From the NCBI RefSeq assembly GCF_024054175.1, contig NZ_JAMXLA010000001.1, positions 2,197,165 through 2,261,164 of the forward strand: a stretch of DNA of 64,000 nt, read 5' to 3'. The notes beneath the pieces were generated by a model. The model made no database searches, was not told the origin of the DNA, and worked only from the letters and a program-made list of their open reading frames with translations. This document shows positions 25,534 to 34,353 of this stretch, one piece after another (the first letter of the stretch is position 1; each line of letters begins with the position of its first letter). A program made the position numbers and the translations under genes. This DNA is from Flavobacterium sp. NRK1. GTDB lineage: Bacteria; Bacteroidota; Bacteroidia; Flavobacteriales; Flavobacteriaceae.

Positions 25534-26778
25534 CTACTCATACCTTAACGCTTCAACCGGATCGAGCGAAGCTGCTTTAATTGCCGGGTATAATCCTGAA
25601 ACAATAGTAACGGTAATAACGGTAATGAGTGCTGCAATAATAGCCATCCAAGGCATTGGGAATGCTACTTGAAAAATAAGCGATGCGCCAACACCACCTA
25701 CAAGCACGCCGAGCACTATACCTACAAATCCGCCAATAATACTAATTACAAGTGTTTCGGTAAAAAACTGCATAGCAACAGTGGTTTTTTTGGCTCCTAA
25801 CGATTTTCTTACCCCTATTTCGCGGGTACGTTCGGTTACCGATACCAGCATGATATTCATAAGTGCTATAGAAGATCCGAAAACAGTGATTATACCAATC
25901 ACCCAGGCGGCTATATTAAGCGTTTCGGTTTCAGACAGAAGTTGTTTTAGTAATTCGTCACTGCGTTCCATGCCAAAGTTATTATCTTCAACAGGGTTAA
26001 GTTTTCGCACACGGCGCATGGTAATTATGGCTTCATCTACTGCCGAACCCAGCATGTCGTGATTACCTATCATAACTTTTATTTCATAGTCAATGTTAGG
26101 AGCGGTAAACAGAGAGCGTGCAACCTGAATAGGAATGATAAGTCTTAGATCCTGACGGTTGCCAAAGGTGGAACCTTTTTCTTTCAGCACGCCTATAACC
26201 TTAAAGCGGGCACCGCGAACAGATATAATTTTGTCTATAGGGTTAACATCTTTAAGCAGACCTTTGGTAAAGTCAGAGCCTACAATACATACATAATTGT
26301 TATTGCTGATGTCGAAATTATTAAAATTCCTGCCCTGAGTAGTTTCCAGTCCCGAGTTAGGCAAAAAGTATTCATCTGCACCAACAATGGTAATTTCCGG
26401 ATCGGTTTTTTCGGCCTCATGTTTTACCTCTGCACCGCTTGCTGCCGTAAACGACAACGATGTGGTAGCGGTAGGGTAGTTGTACTTTTCCTGAAATTCT
26501 TTTGCCTGCGGATAACTTATAACAGGATTTACCTTTGTTTCGCCATTATTATGACGAATCTGGTTAGAAAAGTCATAACGGCTTATAGAAAATGTATTGG
26601 TACCCATAGAGGCAAAGTTGCCCGTTATTGTGCTTTCAAGCACGGCTACGGCAGCAAGTATGCCTACAAGGGCAAATATACCCAGGCCAATAATAAATAC
26701 TGTTAATGTGGTGCGCAGCATTTGGCTCCTGATCGAATCAATTGCTATTTTGGTGTTTTCCCTGAACAGATTAAACAT
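25534..26778 (-). CDS. ABC transporter permease, MacB/FtsX type
   Basis: Permease of an ABC exporter of the MacB group. A first helix (about residues 20-45) is followed by a large periplasmic MacB-PCD-like domain (about 50-270), and then by three helices of the FtsX domain with the signature LVSVTERTREIGVRKSLGAKK. Length 414 is normal. The ATPase partner is not adjacent. It may export a lipid, peptide or toxin, or drive periplasmic work. Confidence 0.93.
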   Translation of the reverse strand: MFNLFRENTKIAIDSIRSQMLRTTLTVFIIGLGIFALVGILAAVAVLESTITGNFASMGTNTFSISRYDFSNQIRHNNGETKVNPVISYPQAKEFQEKYNYPTATTSLSFTAASGAEVKHEAEKTDPEITIVGADEYFLPNSGLETTQGRNFNNFDISNNNYVCIVGSDFTKGLLKDVNPIDKIISVRGARFKVIGVLKEKGSTFGNRQDLRLIIPIQVARSLFTAPNIDYEIKVMIGNHDMLGSAVDEAIITMRRVRKLNPVEDNNFGMERSDELLKQLLSETETLNIAAWVIGIITVFGSSIALMNIMLVSVTERTREIGVRKSLGAKKTTVAMQFFTETLVISIIGGFVGIVLGVLVGGVGASLIFQVAFPMPWMAIIAALITVITVTIVSGLYPAIKAASLDPVEALRYE

Positions 26779-26916
26779 AGTTCGTTTTTTGATGCCACTA
26801 AAATAACGAATTTGTTTAAGGTTTCAGATTTAAAGTTGCAAAGTTTGAACTTATAGTATTCATAATTTTCCGGATGTAAGATAGTGGCTTTGCTGCTCTG
26901 AAACTTTGAAACTCCT

Positions 26917-26924
26917 TATATTTG
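26917..26924 (+). promoter_or_regulatory. Promoter -7 box of hisS
   Basis: TATATTTG lies 20 bases before the hisS ATG. No good -33 TTTG is at the usual spacing. Confidence 0.5.
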
Positions 26925-26944
26925 CAGTCTAAATAATTTTAAAA

Positions 26945-28369
26945 ATGGCAACAAAACCGGGAATTCCAAAAGGTACAAGAGATTTTTCACCTGCTGAGGT
27001 GGCTAAGCGTCAATATATTATAGGGGCGATAAAGCATCATTTTGAGACTTTTGGTTTTCAGCCTATAGAAACGCCATCATTTGAAAATTCAGATACCCTT
27101 ATGGGTAAATATGGAGAAGAAGGCGACAGGCTTATTTTTAAGATTCTTAATTCGGGTAATTTCTTTTTTGATAAAAATAAAATAGAACTTCCAAAATCAC
27201 TGGATGAGTTGCTTGTAAATTCGTCAGAAACCATTAGCAAAGAGCAACTGGTAGAGCTGAATAAATATACTGCCAGAATATCTGAAAAAGCCCTGCGTTA
27301 TGACCTTACTGTGCCTTTTGCACGTTATGTAGTACAGCACCAAAACGATATTGAGTTTCCGTTTAAGCGTTACCAGATACAGCCGGTTTGGAGAGCAGAC
27401 CGCCCGCAAAAAGGTCGTTTCAGAGAATTCTTCCAGTGCGATGCCGATGTGGTAGGTTCTACATCGCTGTGGCAGGAGGTAGAGCTGGTACAGCTTTATG
27501 ATAATGTTTTTACAACTCTTGGACTTAACGGAGCCGTAATAAAAATAAACAATCGAAAAATACTTAGCGGTATCGCCGAAGTTATAGGTGCTAAAGACAA
27601 ACTGATTGATTTTACTGTTGCGCTTGATAAGCTTGATAAAATAGGCGAAGACAGTGTTAAAAAGGAAATGCTTGAAAAAGGCATTACCGAAGAGGCTATT
27701 GTTAAAATACAGCCGTTATTTAATTTTACAGGTTCTATAAATGAGAAACTGACAAAACTGTCTGATCTGCTTTCTACATCGGAAGAGGGGATGAAAGGAG
27801 TAGAGGAGCTGCGTTTTATTTGTGATAATGTATCGGAGATAGGACTTGGAAAATCAATACTTGATCTTGATGTTACCCTTGCCCGCGGACTTAACTATTA
27901 TACAGGTGCCATATTTGAAGTTACAGCACCTAAAGAGGTAGCTATGGGGTCTATAGGTGGTGGTGGTCGTTATGACGACCTTACGGGCATTTTCGGACTT
28001 AAAAATATGAGTGGGGTAGGTATATCTTTTGGCCTTGACAGAATTTACCTTGTTCTGGAAGAACTTAACCTTTTCCCTGAAACAGTAACCGAAGCTACCA
28101 AGGTATTATTTATAAACTTTGGTAATAAAGAGGCATTGTATGCCATGAAAGCTATTGCAGCATTAAGAGCTGAGGGTGTTAAGGCAGAATTATACCCTGA
28201 TGCTGCTAAAATTGGCAAACAATTTACGCATGCCGATAAACGCGGTATTCCGTTTACGGTAGTTAGCGGTGAGGAAGAGATAGCTGCTGGAACTTATAAA
28301 ATAAAAGATCTTTCATCTGGAGAACAGCAAATTGTGACCCTTGAGGAACTGATTAAAAGATTAAAATAA
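26945..28369 (+). CDS. hisS: Histidyl-tRNA synthetase
   Basis: Class II synthetase that charges tRNA-His. Motif 2 is in [19 protein letters not shown], the histidine loop is [13 protein letters not shown] and HisA-like [15 protein letters not shown], and motif 3 is in [12 protein letters not shown]. The C-terminal anticodon domain (about residues 380-474) is complete. Length 474 is usual for Bacteroidota. It ends in a terminator shared with the next gene. Confidence 0.97.
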   Translation: MATKPGIPKGTRDFSPAEVAKRQYIIGAIKHHFETFGFQPIETPSFENSDTLMGKYGEEGDRLIFKILNSGNFFFDKNKIELPKSLDELLVNSSETISKEQLVELNKYTARISEKALRYDLTVPFARYVVQHQNDIEFPFKRYQIQPVWRADRPQKGRFREFFQCDADVVGSTSLWQEVELVQLYDNVFTTLGLNGAVIKINNRKILSGIAEVIGAKDKLIDFTVALDKLDKIGEDSVKKEMLEKGITEEAIVKIQPLFNFTGSINEKLTKLSDLLSTSEEGMKGVEELRFICDNVSEIGLGKSILDLDVTLARGLNYYTGAIFEVTAPKEVAMGSIGGGGRYDDLTGIFGLKNMSGVGISFGLDRIYLVLEELNLFPETVTEATKVLFINFGNKEALYAMKAIAALRAEGVKAELYPDAAKIGKQFTHADKRGIPFTVVSGEEEIAAGTYKIKDLSSGEQQIVTLEELIKRLK

Positions 28370-28387
28370 AAATTAATTTTTAGGATA

Positions 28388-28419
28388 TAAAAAACCCACG
28401 CCAATTGCGTGGGTTTTTG
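28388..28419. terminator. Bidirectional intrinsic terminator
   Basis: A perfect 11-bp stem (AAAACCCACGC with GCGTGGGTTTT) and a 5-base loop, with T-rich ends on both strands, between convergent hisS and the next gene. Confidence 0.9.
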
Positions 28420-28450
28420 CTTTTAAGTAAGATGATAAGTCTGTAAGAGC

Positions 28451-28684
28451 TTATTGAACCGTGTTCAGGGTATGGATGTGGCTTCTTGCCACGCTTCCTG
28501 TATTATCCTGAAGGATTTCTATCCCTAAAATTTCAAAGGGACGTTCAATCTGGTTACCGTTCGTATCCAAATACTCCAGAACCAGTTCATCAAAACTGTC
28601 AGGATGAAGTGAAATGGCTACGCTGTCGGTTAGCTCCTGTTCGATAATGTAATTACGCATTGCGTCTAAAGTAATTTTCTCCAT
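28451..28684 (-). CDS. Small LHP-motif protein A
   Basis: A 77-residue protein of unknown function. It shares with two genes at 47.8-48.3 kb a pattern: a leading L...(Y/F)I(I/L)..(E/T).L(T/S), then (I/L)(S/V)LHP near residue 27, and a later RPFEILGIEIL. It is acidic and has no membrane segment. I recognise no Pfam family. Confidence 0.6.
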   Translation of the reverse strand: MEKITLDAMRNYIIEQELTDSVAISLHPDSFDELVLEYLDTNGNQIERPFEILGIEILQDNTGSVARSHIHTLNTVQ

Positions 28685-28834
28685 GTGAATTAAGTTTAGG
28701 TGAGATAAAAATAGCTATTAGAATGAATGAATAATTATTTAATATGTTAAAAAAATTAACTTTAACACTTGTATAGTTTTAATGTTAAAAATTAATATAT
28801 AAAATCTGATTAAATGCTGTTAAATCCTAAATGG

Positions 28835-29413
28835 CTAATCACGGGTTGTGCGCACCTTAAAATGAAATGTTCCTGTTATAGTTTTTACGTTAGTTTCATT
28901 GTTTAATTCGTGCGCCATCATAGCATAGCGGCACTTTACTTTAAACAGGGCATAATTACCTTCGGTGCCAATATAGTTTATAGCGGTTACTTCATTATAA
29001 CTGGTATCTGAGAAACCTTCGGAGCTGATAAGATACTTTTCGCTGCCCTGTGTAACAGGCACTTTTTGAGAAAACTCAAACGGATTTTGGTTTTGCCCAT
29101 AGTTGCTGATGCTGTATTTTTTTAAATTACCCGCTGCTACCATGGCTGAACTGTCTTTAGGAATAGAGAAATAAAAAGATTCTTTCGTAGATGCAGAAGT
29201 TGCCGAAACATAATTGGTAGTTTCATTTATAGGATAGCCAAACAGATCAAGCTGTTCACAGTTAATAAACCTGTCCCAGTCAGGTGTCTTAAAGCTAAGG
29301 TGCAGGGTGTTGCTTACTTCAGTATTTCCGGAAACATCTCCCGGATCGTCCGAATCTCCTGAGCAGGCAGTAAGTAAAGCCAAAAGGCATACGGTGCTAA
29401 GTATTGATTTCAT
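28835..29413 (-). CDS. Putative lipoprotein
   Basis: A 192-residue protein with a type II signal peptide: MKSILSTVCLLALLTACSGD, with Cys17 as the lipidated residue. The rest is a soluble, Ser/Thr/Asn-rich beta protein without recognised domain. It should be anchored to the outer membrane, facing the periplasm. It lies on the same strand as the next lipoprotein, 78 bases downstream of it. Confidence 0.75.
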   Translation of the reverse strand: MKSILSTVCLLALLTACSGDSDDPGDVSGNTEVSNTLHLSFKTPDWDRFINCEQLDLFGYPINETTNYVSATSASTKESFYFSIPKDSSAMVAAGNLKKYSISNYGQNQNPFEFSQKVPVTQGSEKYLISSEGFSDTSYNEVTAINYIGTEGNYALFKVKCRYAMMAHELNNETNVKTITGTFHFKVRTTRD

Positions 29414-29491
29414 AATAAAAGGTTTACATGTTTATTCCATAAAATTAACACACGTAAACCTTTTATAAAATCCCTATTTTTAGGTAATTTA

Positions 29492-30109
29492 TTACCTAAA
29501 ATCTATAATACCTTCTCCAGTGTCGCCTTTTTTGGCAGTTTTATCTGTTGCAAGCTTCCAGTCTATATTTGGATATTTCTTTTTCAGTTCGGTAAGATCG
29601 CGGTCAAAACGGTCATAAACCACAATACGTGGTGAGCCGGGTTCGGAAAGGTCGTTGTATGACAATTCGCCAAGATAGGTTATTTCTCCTTTTTTGATCT
29701 CGAACGGAATTGCATATTTTTTACTGAAACTTACCTGCCCCATAGAACCAATACGGTTTAAAACGGTATGCTGATTAAAGGCATACTTTCCCGGTTCACG
29801 CTCAATAACAAAAACATACGATTGTCCTTCAGCAAAGTCTCCGGTAAAAGCACGGTCATTTTTTTCATTACGTGCCTTGATCATTATTTTTCCGTCATTT
29901 TTTTTAATAAACTTCTTATCGTCAGATGTAGGCTCATAAAAAAAGCGGTAAATATCATTTTTGGGTGTTTTGCTTTCAAAAGTGATAGTTCCTACTGCGA
30001 GTCCCTTTTCAGATGATGCTGCAAAGCTTTCCGGAGCTTTATCGGCAGGAGCAGAACTGCATCCTAACAGTAATAATAGTAATGGCAGCAGTAAATATGA
30101 TCTTTTCAT
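29492..30109 (-). CDS. Putative lipoprotein
   Basis: A 205-residue protein. The ATG at 30109 gives a clean lipoprotein signal (MKRSYLLLPLLLLLLGCSSA, Cys17); an earlier in-frame start would place a long basic tail before it and run into the hxlR gene. The mature part has no recognised domain. It contains GSPRIVVYDRFDRDLTELKK near the end. It may be cotranscribed with the lipoprotein downstream. Confidence 0.75.
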   Translation of the reverse strand: MKRSYLLLPLLLLLLGCSSAPADKAPESFAASSEKGLAVGTITFESKTPKNDIYRFFYEPTSDDKKFIKKNDGKIMIKARNEKNDRAFTGDFAEGQSYVFVIEREPGKYAFNQHTVLNRIGSMGQVSFSKKYAIPFEIKKGEITYLGELSYNDLSEPGSPRIVVYDRFDRDLTELKKKYPNIDWKLATDKTAKKGDTGEGIIDFR

Positions 30110-30179
30110 TAGTAGTAGTAAGTTTAGAAACGTAAAGATAAGGAAGTTTTGAGTATTGGATTTTAGTTTCTGCCTTAGA

Positions 30180-30536
30180 TTAGTCTTCACACGAAAAACC
30201 TTCATTTTTTAGCTGTTTGTTACCCCAATTATGTAGATGCTTTATGAACGGAATCAGTTCTTCTCCGGTATGGCTAAGAGAATATTCTACTTTAGGCGGT
30301 ACTTCATGATACATTTTTCGGTTTATTAATTTATCGTCTTCCAGTTCGCGTAAAGTCTGGGTAAGCATTTTAGTAGTAATATCAGGCAGTGTCCTGCTCA
30401 ATTCACCGTAACGCAGTACCTTCTTTGAGCCAAGGTGCCACAAAATTCGGGCTTTATATTTCCCACCAATACGTTTAAATGCATAATCAACCCCGCATGG
30501 CTGCAGTTTTTCAGGGATACCTGATTTATTTTTCAT
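30180..30536 (-). CDS. HxlR-family transcriptional regulator
   Basis: A winged-helix regulator of 118 residues. CGVDYAFKRIGGKYKARILW...R(Y/F)(G/S)ELSR is the HxlR signature, and KMLTQTLRELEDDKLI is the recognition part. The N-terminal Cys of CGVDY is a possible redox sensor, as in other HxlR proteins. It is divergent from an SDR gene; many HxlR regulators control the adjacent oxidoreductase. Confidence 0.9.
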   Translation of the reverse strand: MKNKSGIPEKLQPCGVDYAFKRIGGKYKARILWHLGSKKVLRYGELSRTLPDITTKMLTQTLRELEDDKLINRKMYHEVPPKVEYSLSHTGEELIPFIKHLHNWGNKQLKNEGFSCED

Positions 30537-30570
30537 TTTTATTATAATTTAAATAATTGATAATCAGCAA

Positions 30571-30641
30571 TACATACTTTTTGGTAGGTAACATACAAAA
30601 AAGTACATACTTGACACAAAGATACGTGTAACGTAGCTTTG
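30571..30641 (+). promoter_or_regulatory. Divergent hxlR/SDR control region
   Basis: TACATACTT occurs as a direct repeat (30571-30579 and 30604-30612), and TACTTTTTG (30575) is inverted in CAAAAAAGTA (30596-30605). The SDR promoter has a TAGCTTTG -7 box at 30634-30641 and a CTTG at 30610-30613, 20 bases upstream. The repeats overlap the -33 box, as a repressor site would. Confidence 0.55.
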
Positions 30642-30664
30642 TAGTTCATTAAAAAGTAAATAAA

Positions 30665-31417
30665 ATGGACTTAAAATTAAAAGATAAAGTAGCTGTAGTT
30701 ACCGGAGCGTCAAAAGGAATTGGTGCGGGAATTGCAAAAGCATTTGCAGCAGCAGGCGCAAAAGTTGTAGTAAATTATGCAATTGATAAAGCAGGAGCAG
30801 AAAAAGTTGTTAGTGAAATTGCGAAAAAGGGTGGCGAGGCTATTGCCGTTCATTGTGATGTTACAAAAGCAGCAGATGTAAAAAGGCTGTTTGAGGAAAC
30901 AAAAAACACTTTTGGACAACTGGATATACTTGTAAACAATGCCGGGGTTTTTGCTTTTGAACCTTTAGAAGCAGTTTCAGAAGAAAGTTTTCACAGACAG
31001 ATAAATACGCACGTTTTAGGTAATTTATTATGTTCACAGCACGCCACGGAAATGTTTGGTAACCGTGGTGGCAGCATTATAAATATCAGCTCTACAGTAA
31101 GCGCAAACCCAATGGCAGGACTAATTGTGTATTGTGCAGCTAAAGCGGCTGTTGATACTTTTACAAAAGTGTTGGCTAAAGAACTTGGCGATAGAAAAAT
31201 ACGCATAAATACTCTTGCACCCGGTGTTACCGATACCGAGGGAAATCATACTGCGGGAATAATAGGGGGGGAACTTGAAAAACAAATGGTTGCTCAAACT
31301 CCATTAGGAAGGACAGGCCAACCTGAAGATATTGCAAAGGTTGCCGTTTTCCTTGCATCTGATGAAGCTGGTTGGGTAACAGGTGAAAGAATTACAGTTG
31401 CCGGTGGCTTACTGTAA
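30665..31417 (+). CDS. Short-chain dehydrogenase/reductase
   Basis: NAD(P)-dependent oxidoreductase with the SDR fold. The cofactor motif is VTGASKGIGAGIA, followed by NNAG near residue 88; the catalytic Ser is in INISSTVS and the Tyr/Lys pair in VYCAAKAA. The C-terminal end ...WVTGERITVAGGLL is typical of classical SDRs. Length 250 is normal. The HxlR neighbour suggests induction by a reactive compound. Substrate unknown. Confidence 0.94.
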   Translation: MDLKLKDKVAVVTGASKGIGAGIAKAFAAAGAKVVVNYAIDKAGAEKVVSEIAKKGGEAIAVHCDVTKAADVKRLFEETKNTFGQLDILVNNAGVFAFEPLEAVSEESFHRQINTHVLGNLLCSQHATEMFGNRGGSIINISSTVSANPMAGLIVYCAAKAAVDTFTKVLAKELGDRKIRINTLAPGVTDTEGNHTAGIIGGELEKQMVAQTPLGRTGQPEDIAKVAVFLASDEAGWVTGERITVAGGLL

Positions 31418-31434
31418 CTTGTTCATGAATTTAA

Positions 31435-31465
31435 AAAAATGCTGTCTGTAAAGGCAGCATTTTTT
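31435..31465 (+). terminator. Intrinsic terminator after SDR
   Basis: An 11-bp stem (AAATGCTGTCT with AGGCAGCATTT, one G-U pair) is followed by TTTTT. Confidence 0.85.
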
Positions 31466-31507
31466 ATTAAGAGTAGTAGTATAGGTTGTTTGTGTTTTGT
31501 AAAACGC

Positions 31508-31515
31508 TATATTTG
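31508..31515 (+). promoter_or_regulatory. Promoter very close to the start codon
   Basis: TATATTTG, with GTTG ending 19 bases upstream, lies only 8 bases before the ATG at 31524, so the transcript would be nearly leaderless. Confidence 0.6.
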
Positions 31516-31523
31516 TTTTACTT

Positions 31524-31733
31524 ATGAAAAAACTATTACTCTTATTTACGTTTGTACTACTCACTTCTTTTTCGGCAGATCCTGATGTGTACCTGTGCAA
31601 TACTAAGGGCGGAAAGAAATATCATTTTACAAAAGATTGCCAGGGATTACGAAACTGTAAAGGTGAAATAATAAAAGTAACGCTAAAAGAAGCGAAAGAA
31701 AAAGGGAAGACAATTTGCGGGTATGAGGATTAA
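31524..31733 (+). CDS. Small exported Cys-containing protein
   Basis: A 69-residue protein with a signal peptide (MKKLLLLFTFVLLTSFSAD). The mature part has the pattern VYLCN...GGKKYHF.KDCQGL...IIKVTLKEAKEKGKTICGYE, which looks like a small metal-binding YH..C..L...TL.EA...G...C fold related to Ada-type or nuclease-tail zinc domains. Such proteins are common in Flavobacteria, but their role is unknown. The next gene overlaps it by 11 bases. Confidence 0.75.
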   Translation: MKKLLLLFTFVLLTSFSADPDVYLCNTKGGKKYHFTKDCQGLRNCKGEIIKVTLKEAKEKGKTICGYED

Positions 31734-32124
31734 CAAGTCATTTTCAAATTGGGATCGTTCCATAATTATTACCTCACTACTGGCATTAATTATAATCAAC
31801 TACGATTTTTTCGTAACCCGTTCACTTTTTCTTGAAGATACTTTTTTACTAAGCCTAAGCCTGCTGTTGCTGTTTACCGTTGCAGTAAGAACAGTTGCTG
31901 CTTTACGCGAAAACAGAATAATTCGCATAGTTATAAACCTCACGCTGTTTTGTGTTTGCGGGGCTGGTTTTTTCTACCTGTTATTATTATTCTGGGGAGC
32001 CGGTTTTACACACAGGCACGTGCCTTTTACCTATTACCTTTTGGTAAATTGTAATTGTGTATTGTTTTTAGGCGCATTCCGGTCTCTATGGAGTCCAATT
32101 ATAGCTAATGATACAGAAGAATAG
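31723..32124 (+). CDS. Hypothetical membrane protein
   Basis: A 133-residue protein with four hydrophobic segments (about residues 15-30, 40-52, 63-85 and 100-118). No family recognised. It starts inside the last codons of the exported Cys protein, so the two are coupled. Confidence 0.65.
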   Translation: MRINKSFSNWDRSIIITSLLALIIINYDFFVTRSLFLEDTFLLSLSLLLLFTVAVRTVAALRENRIIRIVINLTLFCVCGAGFFYLLLLFWGAGFTHRHVPFTYYLLVNCNCVLFLGAFRSLWSPIIANDTEE

Positions 32125-32125
32125 T

Positions 32126-32314
32126 CTAAAATAACTCTGCCAGGGCGTAAATTTGCTTATCGGTATATTCTTCTTCATTCCTGCCTTTAATGGCAGAGCA
32201 GGTATAGGTAATTAAGCCTTTCGCGTCTCTGTTTATTTTCCAGACAAAAAGAGCAACACGTAGTCCAAATTTCCCTGCTTCATACACCTCGTCGTTAATA
32301 GCAAACTTTTTCAT
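32126..32314 (-). CDS. Small hypothetical protein
   Basis: A 62-residue protein starting MKKFAINDEVYEAGKFGLRV. It is soluble, with no recognised domain. The ATG at 32314 is chosen; the longer frame starts 20 codons earlier in unlikely sequence. It is convergent with the membrane protein, with a one-base gap. Confidence 0.5.
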   Translation of the reverse strand: MKKFAINDEVYEAGKFGLRVALFVWKINRDAKGLITYTCSAIKGRNEEEYTDKQIYALAELF

Positions 32315-32461
32315 TATAAGTGGTTTATGCGTAAAGGTAGGTATAATAAAACCGGCAATGCTATAAAGCTGCATTTATATTCTATAAACAATACATTGTA
32401 TTCGTTTTTATAACTATAAAGTAACCACTTTGGCTTTCAGCCATCATTCCAAAGGCTATAT

Positions 32462-32920
32462 TTACTTATTAAGTCTGTTCACTACCTCTTCTAAAAAAGC
32501 AGCCTGTTTATCGTTAATAAGAATTATGGCATCTGCCAATGTAAACCAGCCTGCTTTATCTACCTCGGGGAATGTTGCCATTTTACCCGATCTTGGCGGC
32601 CATTCTATACTAAAAGTATTGCAGGTTATAGTATCGGCATTAAGATTGCCCTCTGCATACCATGCCATCACTTTTTTTCTACCTTTTTGGGTTATGGGTT
32701 GCAGTTCGGTAAACGGCCCCGTAGGGGTATAGCCTGTTTCTTCGTTAAATTCACGTATAGCACACTGTAAAGGTGTTTCATCCGGCAGGAGTTCACCTTT
32801 GGGTATTGTCCACCATCCTACGTGCTTTCTGGCAAAAAAAGGTCCACCCGGATGCACCAGAAAGAATTCGGTTTCTTCGCCTGTATTTCGGTATAAAAGT
32901 ATTCCTGCACTTCGCTTCAT
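32462..32920 (-). CDS. Nudix hydrolase
   Basis: A NUDIX enzyme of 152 residues, which hydrolyses nucleoside diphosphate-linked compounds. The Nudix box GELLPDETPLQCAIREFNEETG is complete with all glutamates. The start RSAGILLYRN...EFFLVHPGG resembles DNA repair-type (MutT-like) and diadenosine polyphosphate-like members. It is divergent from the next gene by 43 bases. Confidence 0.93.
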   Translation of the reverse strand: MKRSAGILLYRNTGEETEFFLVHPGGPFFARKHVGWWTIPKGELLPDETPLQCAIREFNEETGYTPTGPFTELQPITQKGRKKVMAWYAEGNLNADTITCNTFSIEWPPRSGKMATFPEVDKAGWFTLADAIILINDKQAAFLEEVVNRLNK

Positions 32921-32963
32921 AATATGTAAATATAGTTTTAATTTTGTGTATTATCTTACTTAT

Positions 32964-33461
32964 ATGGAACAGCGTCCTCTACTAAAAATACAGCCTAAAC
33001 CGACAGACAAAGCACTTGAAATAGTTGCCTTTGCGGCTCTTGTAGCGTTATGGCTATTTGTATGTTATTTATACACCAAAATGCCACAGACTGTTCCTAC
33101 GCATTTTAATGGTGCCGGCAAAGCAGATGGCTTTGGCGATAAAGAATCTACCTTTATTGCTCCGGCTATCGTTACTGTCCTGTTTATCGGACTAACGTTT
33201 TTGCAGCGAAAACCGCATTGGTACAATTACCTGTCTGAGATTACATCCGAAAATGCAGAAAAGCAGTATACTATTGGTGTAAAAATGTTGCGTGTGCTTA
33301 AATTAGCACTTGTTATTGTTTTTGGACTTATAGAATTTTCCAGCTATAAAGTAGCAACAGGAGATGCGGAAGCCTTAGGGAAATGGCTTTTACCTATGGT
33401 TTTTGGTTTAGTTTTTATACCTATATTTTACTTTTTAATACAGTTTTCTAAAAATCAGTAG
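32964..33461 (+). CDS. DUF1648 membrane protein
   Basis: A 165-residue protein with three or four membrane segments. LYTKMPQTVPTHFNGAGKADGFG is the DUF1648 signature (YxxLPxxxPxHxNxxGxxD). An ATG at 32964 is used rather than earlier in-frame starts that lie in the Nudix promoter and gene. Function unknown. Confidence 0.8.
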   Translation: MEQRPLLKIQPKPTDKALEIVAFAALVALWLFVCYLYTKMPQTVPTHFNGAGKADGFGDKESTFIAPAIVTVLFIGLTFLQRKPHWYNYLSEITSENAEKQYTIGVKMLRVLKLALVIVFGLIEFSSYKVATGDAEALGKWLLPMVFGLVFIPIFYFLIQFSKNQ

Positions 33462-33468
33462 CAGGATA

Positions 33469-34119
33469 TTAATCGGTTACAATATAATCGGTGGTGTTAC
33501 CGCCAAAATAGTCGTTGGCGTATTTGCCAAACCGTTGGAGTGTTATGTAGTTAAACGATCCGCCTACAATGGCACCTATACCAAAAGGAATAAGTGTACC
33601 CAATGCTGCGCCACCACGTTTAGAACCATATTTGGTAACCATTTTACGGGCAATTTTTTGGTTCATACGATTTTTGATCCTTTCGGCAATATGCTTGTCA
33701 AAATGATTAACAGATACTTTATCGCCTTTAGCCAGTGCTGCCTTTTCGGGTATAACCACGCCAGACCACAGTCCTAATACCATTGTGAATTCTTCTTCAA
33801 AATTGTCTTTTATATCGTGTCCGTATATAAGGCTGATGCCGTAGCAAATGCCTGCCATCCAGCGGAGCATAAACGCAACATCGGTAGAAATAGCACCTGC
33901 TTCTACAGCAACCTGTGCTACTGTGCCTAAACCGGGTATTATACCGGGTAAAGCCGTAACTGCCCCTACAGATGCATATTTATTCCTTAACTTATTGATG
34001 TATAGGCGGGATAATTGTGCCTGGGTTTTACCCGGGTTCTCAAACTGCAGTTTGCGCACGTTTCGTTCTATATCCTGAAACGGAGGCATAACCTTTAGTA
34101 TTATTTTGTGGAGATCCAT
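33469..34119 (-). CDS. EcsC-like protein
   Basis: A 216-residue protein with alternating amphipathic and hydrophobic segments. ASVGAVTALPGIIPGLGTVAQVAVEAGAI and the C-terminal GALIPFGIGAIVGG-type segment (LGTLIPFGIGAIVGG) resemble the EcsC family. The family assignment is by resemblance only. It is convergent with the DUF1648 gene. Confidence 0.5.
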   Translation of the reverse strand: MDLHKIILKVMPPFQDIERNVRKLQFENPGKTQAQLSRLYINKLRNKYASVGAVTALPGIIPGLGTVAQVAVEAGAISTDVAFMLRWMAGICYGISLIYGHDIKDNFEEEFTMVLGLWSGVVIPEKAALAKGDKVSVNHFDKHIAERIKNRMNQKIARKMVTKYGSKRGGAALGTLIPFGIGAIVGGSFNYITLQRFGKYANDYFGGNTTDYIVTD

Positions 34120-34169
34120 ATACGTAAATATACAATAACCATTCCTTAAATGGTTTAGGGGGTATAATA

Positions 34170-34272
34170 AAAAAGCGGACTCGTAAAAGTCCGCTTAATG
34201 TAATGATCATCTGTTTATCTTTCGTCCCCCAACTCAGATAGACGACCCTACTTGTTTTATTCCCAAAAATTA
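34170..34272 (-). ncRNA. Candidate small RNA, member 1 of a repeated family
   Basis: On the minus strand: TAATTTTTG box (34264-34272), about 33 bases, a GGGGGA (34225-34230) in the loop of a TATCT/AGATA hairpin, ATCATTA (34201-34207), TTAAG, and an intrinsic terminator with a 9-bp stem (34173-34196) and a T-run. No ORF fits. A second locus at 48.4 kb has the same plan, a third at 2.9 kb a weaker one. Confidence 0.45.
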
Positions 34273-34353
34273 CTTTTTCTGAATGGTGTAAAAATACAAC
34301 ATTCAAAAATGTGTTAATATACCTATCAGTGGGTATTTTTACAGGAATGTAAG

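Noticed and set aside
34040..34306. Minus-strand open frame of 88 codons across the small-RNA candidate
   Set aside because: It runs through a strong intrinsic terminator and into the next gene, and its protein looks random.
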